From the NCBI GenBank assembly GCA_902798105.1, contig CADBVG010000070.1, positions 1-39,387 on the forward strand: a stretch of DNA of 39,387 bases, read 5' to 3'. A program made the translations under genes and the position numbers. The DNA is from an uncultured Eubacteriales bacterium. Lineage in GTDB: Bacteria > Bacillota > Clostridia > Christensenellales > Aristaeellaceae. Below are positions 39,293 to 39,387 of the stretch, piece by piece (within the stretch, counting starts at the first letter, position 1; each line of letters starts with the position of its first letter). The notes below the pieces were generated by a model. The model was not told the DNA's origin, did no database searches, and saw nothing but the letters and a program-made list of their open reading frames with translations.

Positions 39293-39387
39293 TAAGGAAA
39301 TACCGCGCAATTAAGGTGGTCAGCTGGCGAGTGATTTTTTCGTCAGGCGCTCTTGCAGATTTTGAAGGTTTACTGGCGGTAAATCAA
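39293..39387. mobile_element. 121-bp MITE-like element, second copy, cut by window end
   Basis: Starts TAAGGAAATACCGCGCAA and matches 32146-32240 at 93 of 95 positions without gaps. The right 26 bases with the second terminal repeat lie beyond the window. It begins inside, or exactly at the end of, modular element G. Confidence 0.8.

Overview
The window is a GC-rich (mostly GC-ending codons) chromosomal segment of an endospore-forming anaerobe of the Clostridia (Bacillota). Evidence: spoIIR, sleB, ypeB and ytfJ (sporulation and germination); RNase Y; a pta-ackA acetate pathway; and Gram-positive style Shine-Dalgarno sites, with several TTG starts. Genus cannot be read from the sequence. No rRNA, tRNA, CRISPR array, prophage or plasmid genes were seen. 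Both window ends fall in dispersed repeats, which suggests an assembly contig broken at repeats.

Layout. 0.1-3 kb (minus): spoIIR-sleB-[repeat]-ypeB. 3-6.8 kb (minus): the translational GTPases prfC-[repeat]-typA. 7-10 kb: a GtrA-like membrane protein, a RelBE-type toxin-antitoxin pair with a clear operator/promoter, a DUF3048 secreted protein, and a convergent Phd-ParE-type pair. 10-12 kb: an XRE regulator fused to a six-helix membrane domain, and an Rpn-family nuclease. 12-19.9 kb: rny, a methyltransferase, ytfI-ytfJ homologues, proS, a membrane-anchored PPIC-type foldase and a SPOR-like membrane protein. 20.4-31.3 kb (minus): an expanded array of exported peptidases, in transcription order S41, S41, M13, broken S41, M13, then a separately promoted S41. 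31.4-39.2 kb: a DUF2461 protein, pta-[repeat]-ackA-yceD-[repeat]-rpmF, a MATE transporter, tsaD and a DUF1461 membrane protein.

Two things stand out. First, the peptidase array looks like repeated duplication of an S41-M13 gene pair. Its S41 proteins carry a conserved EF-hand/dockerin-like loop just before the catalytic serine, and one copy has been destroyed by an internal deletion. Second, intergenic spaces are filled by non-coding elements: (a) palindromes around TTCTGATTTRTCGs; (b) modular elements made of inverted 7-bp tandem arrays flanking CAAATCC/GGATTTG hairpins, three of which sit between co-oriented genes and abut the upstream stop codon; (c) at least four MITE-like families with terminal inverted repeats, one of which appears to encode the last residues of YceD. 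These elements are the least explained part of the window.
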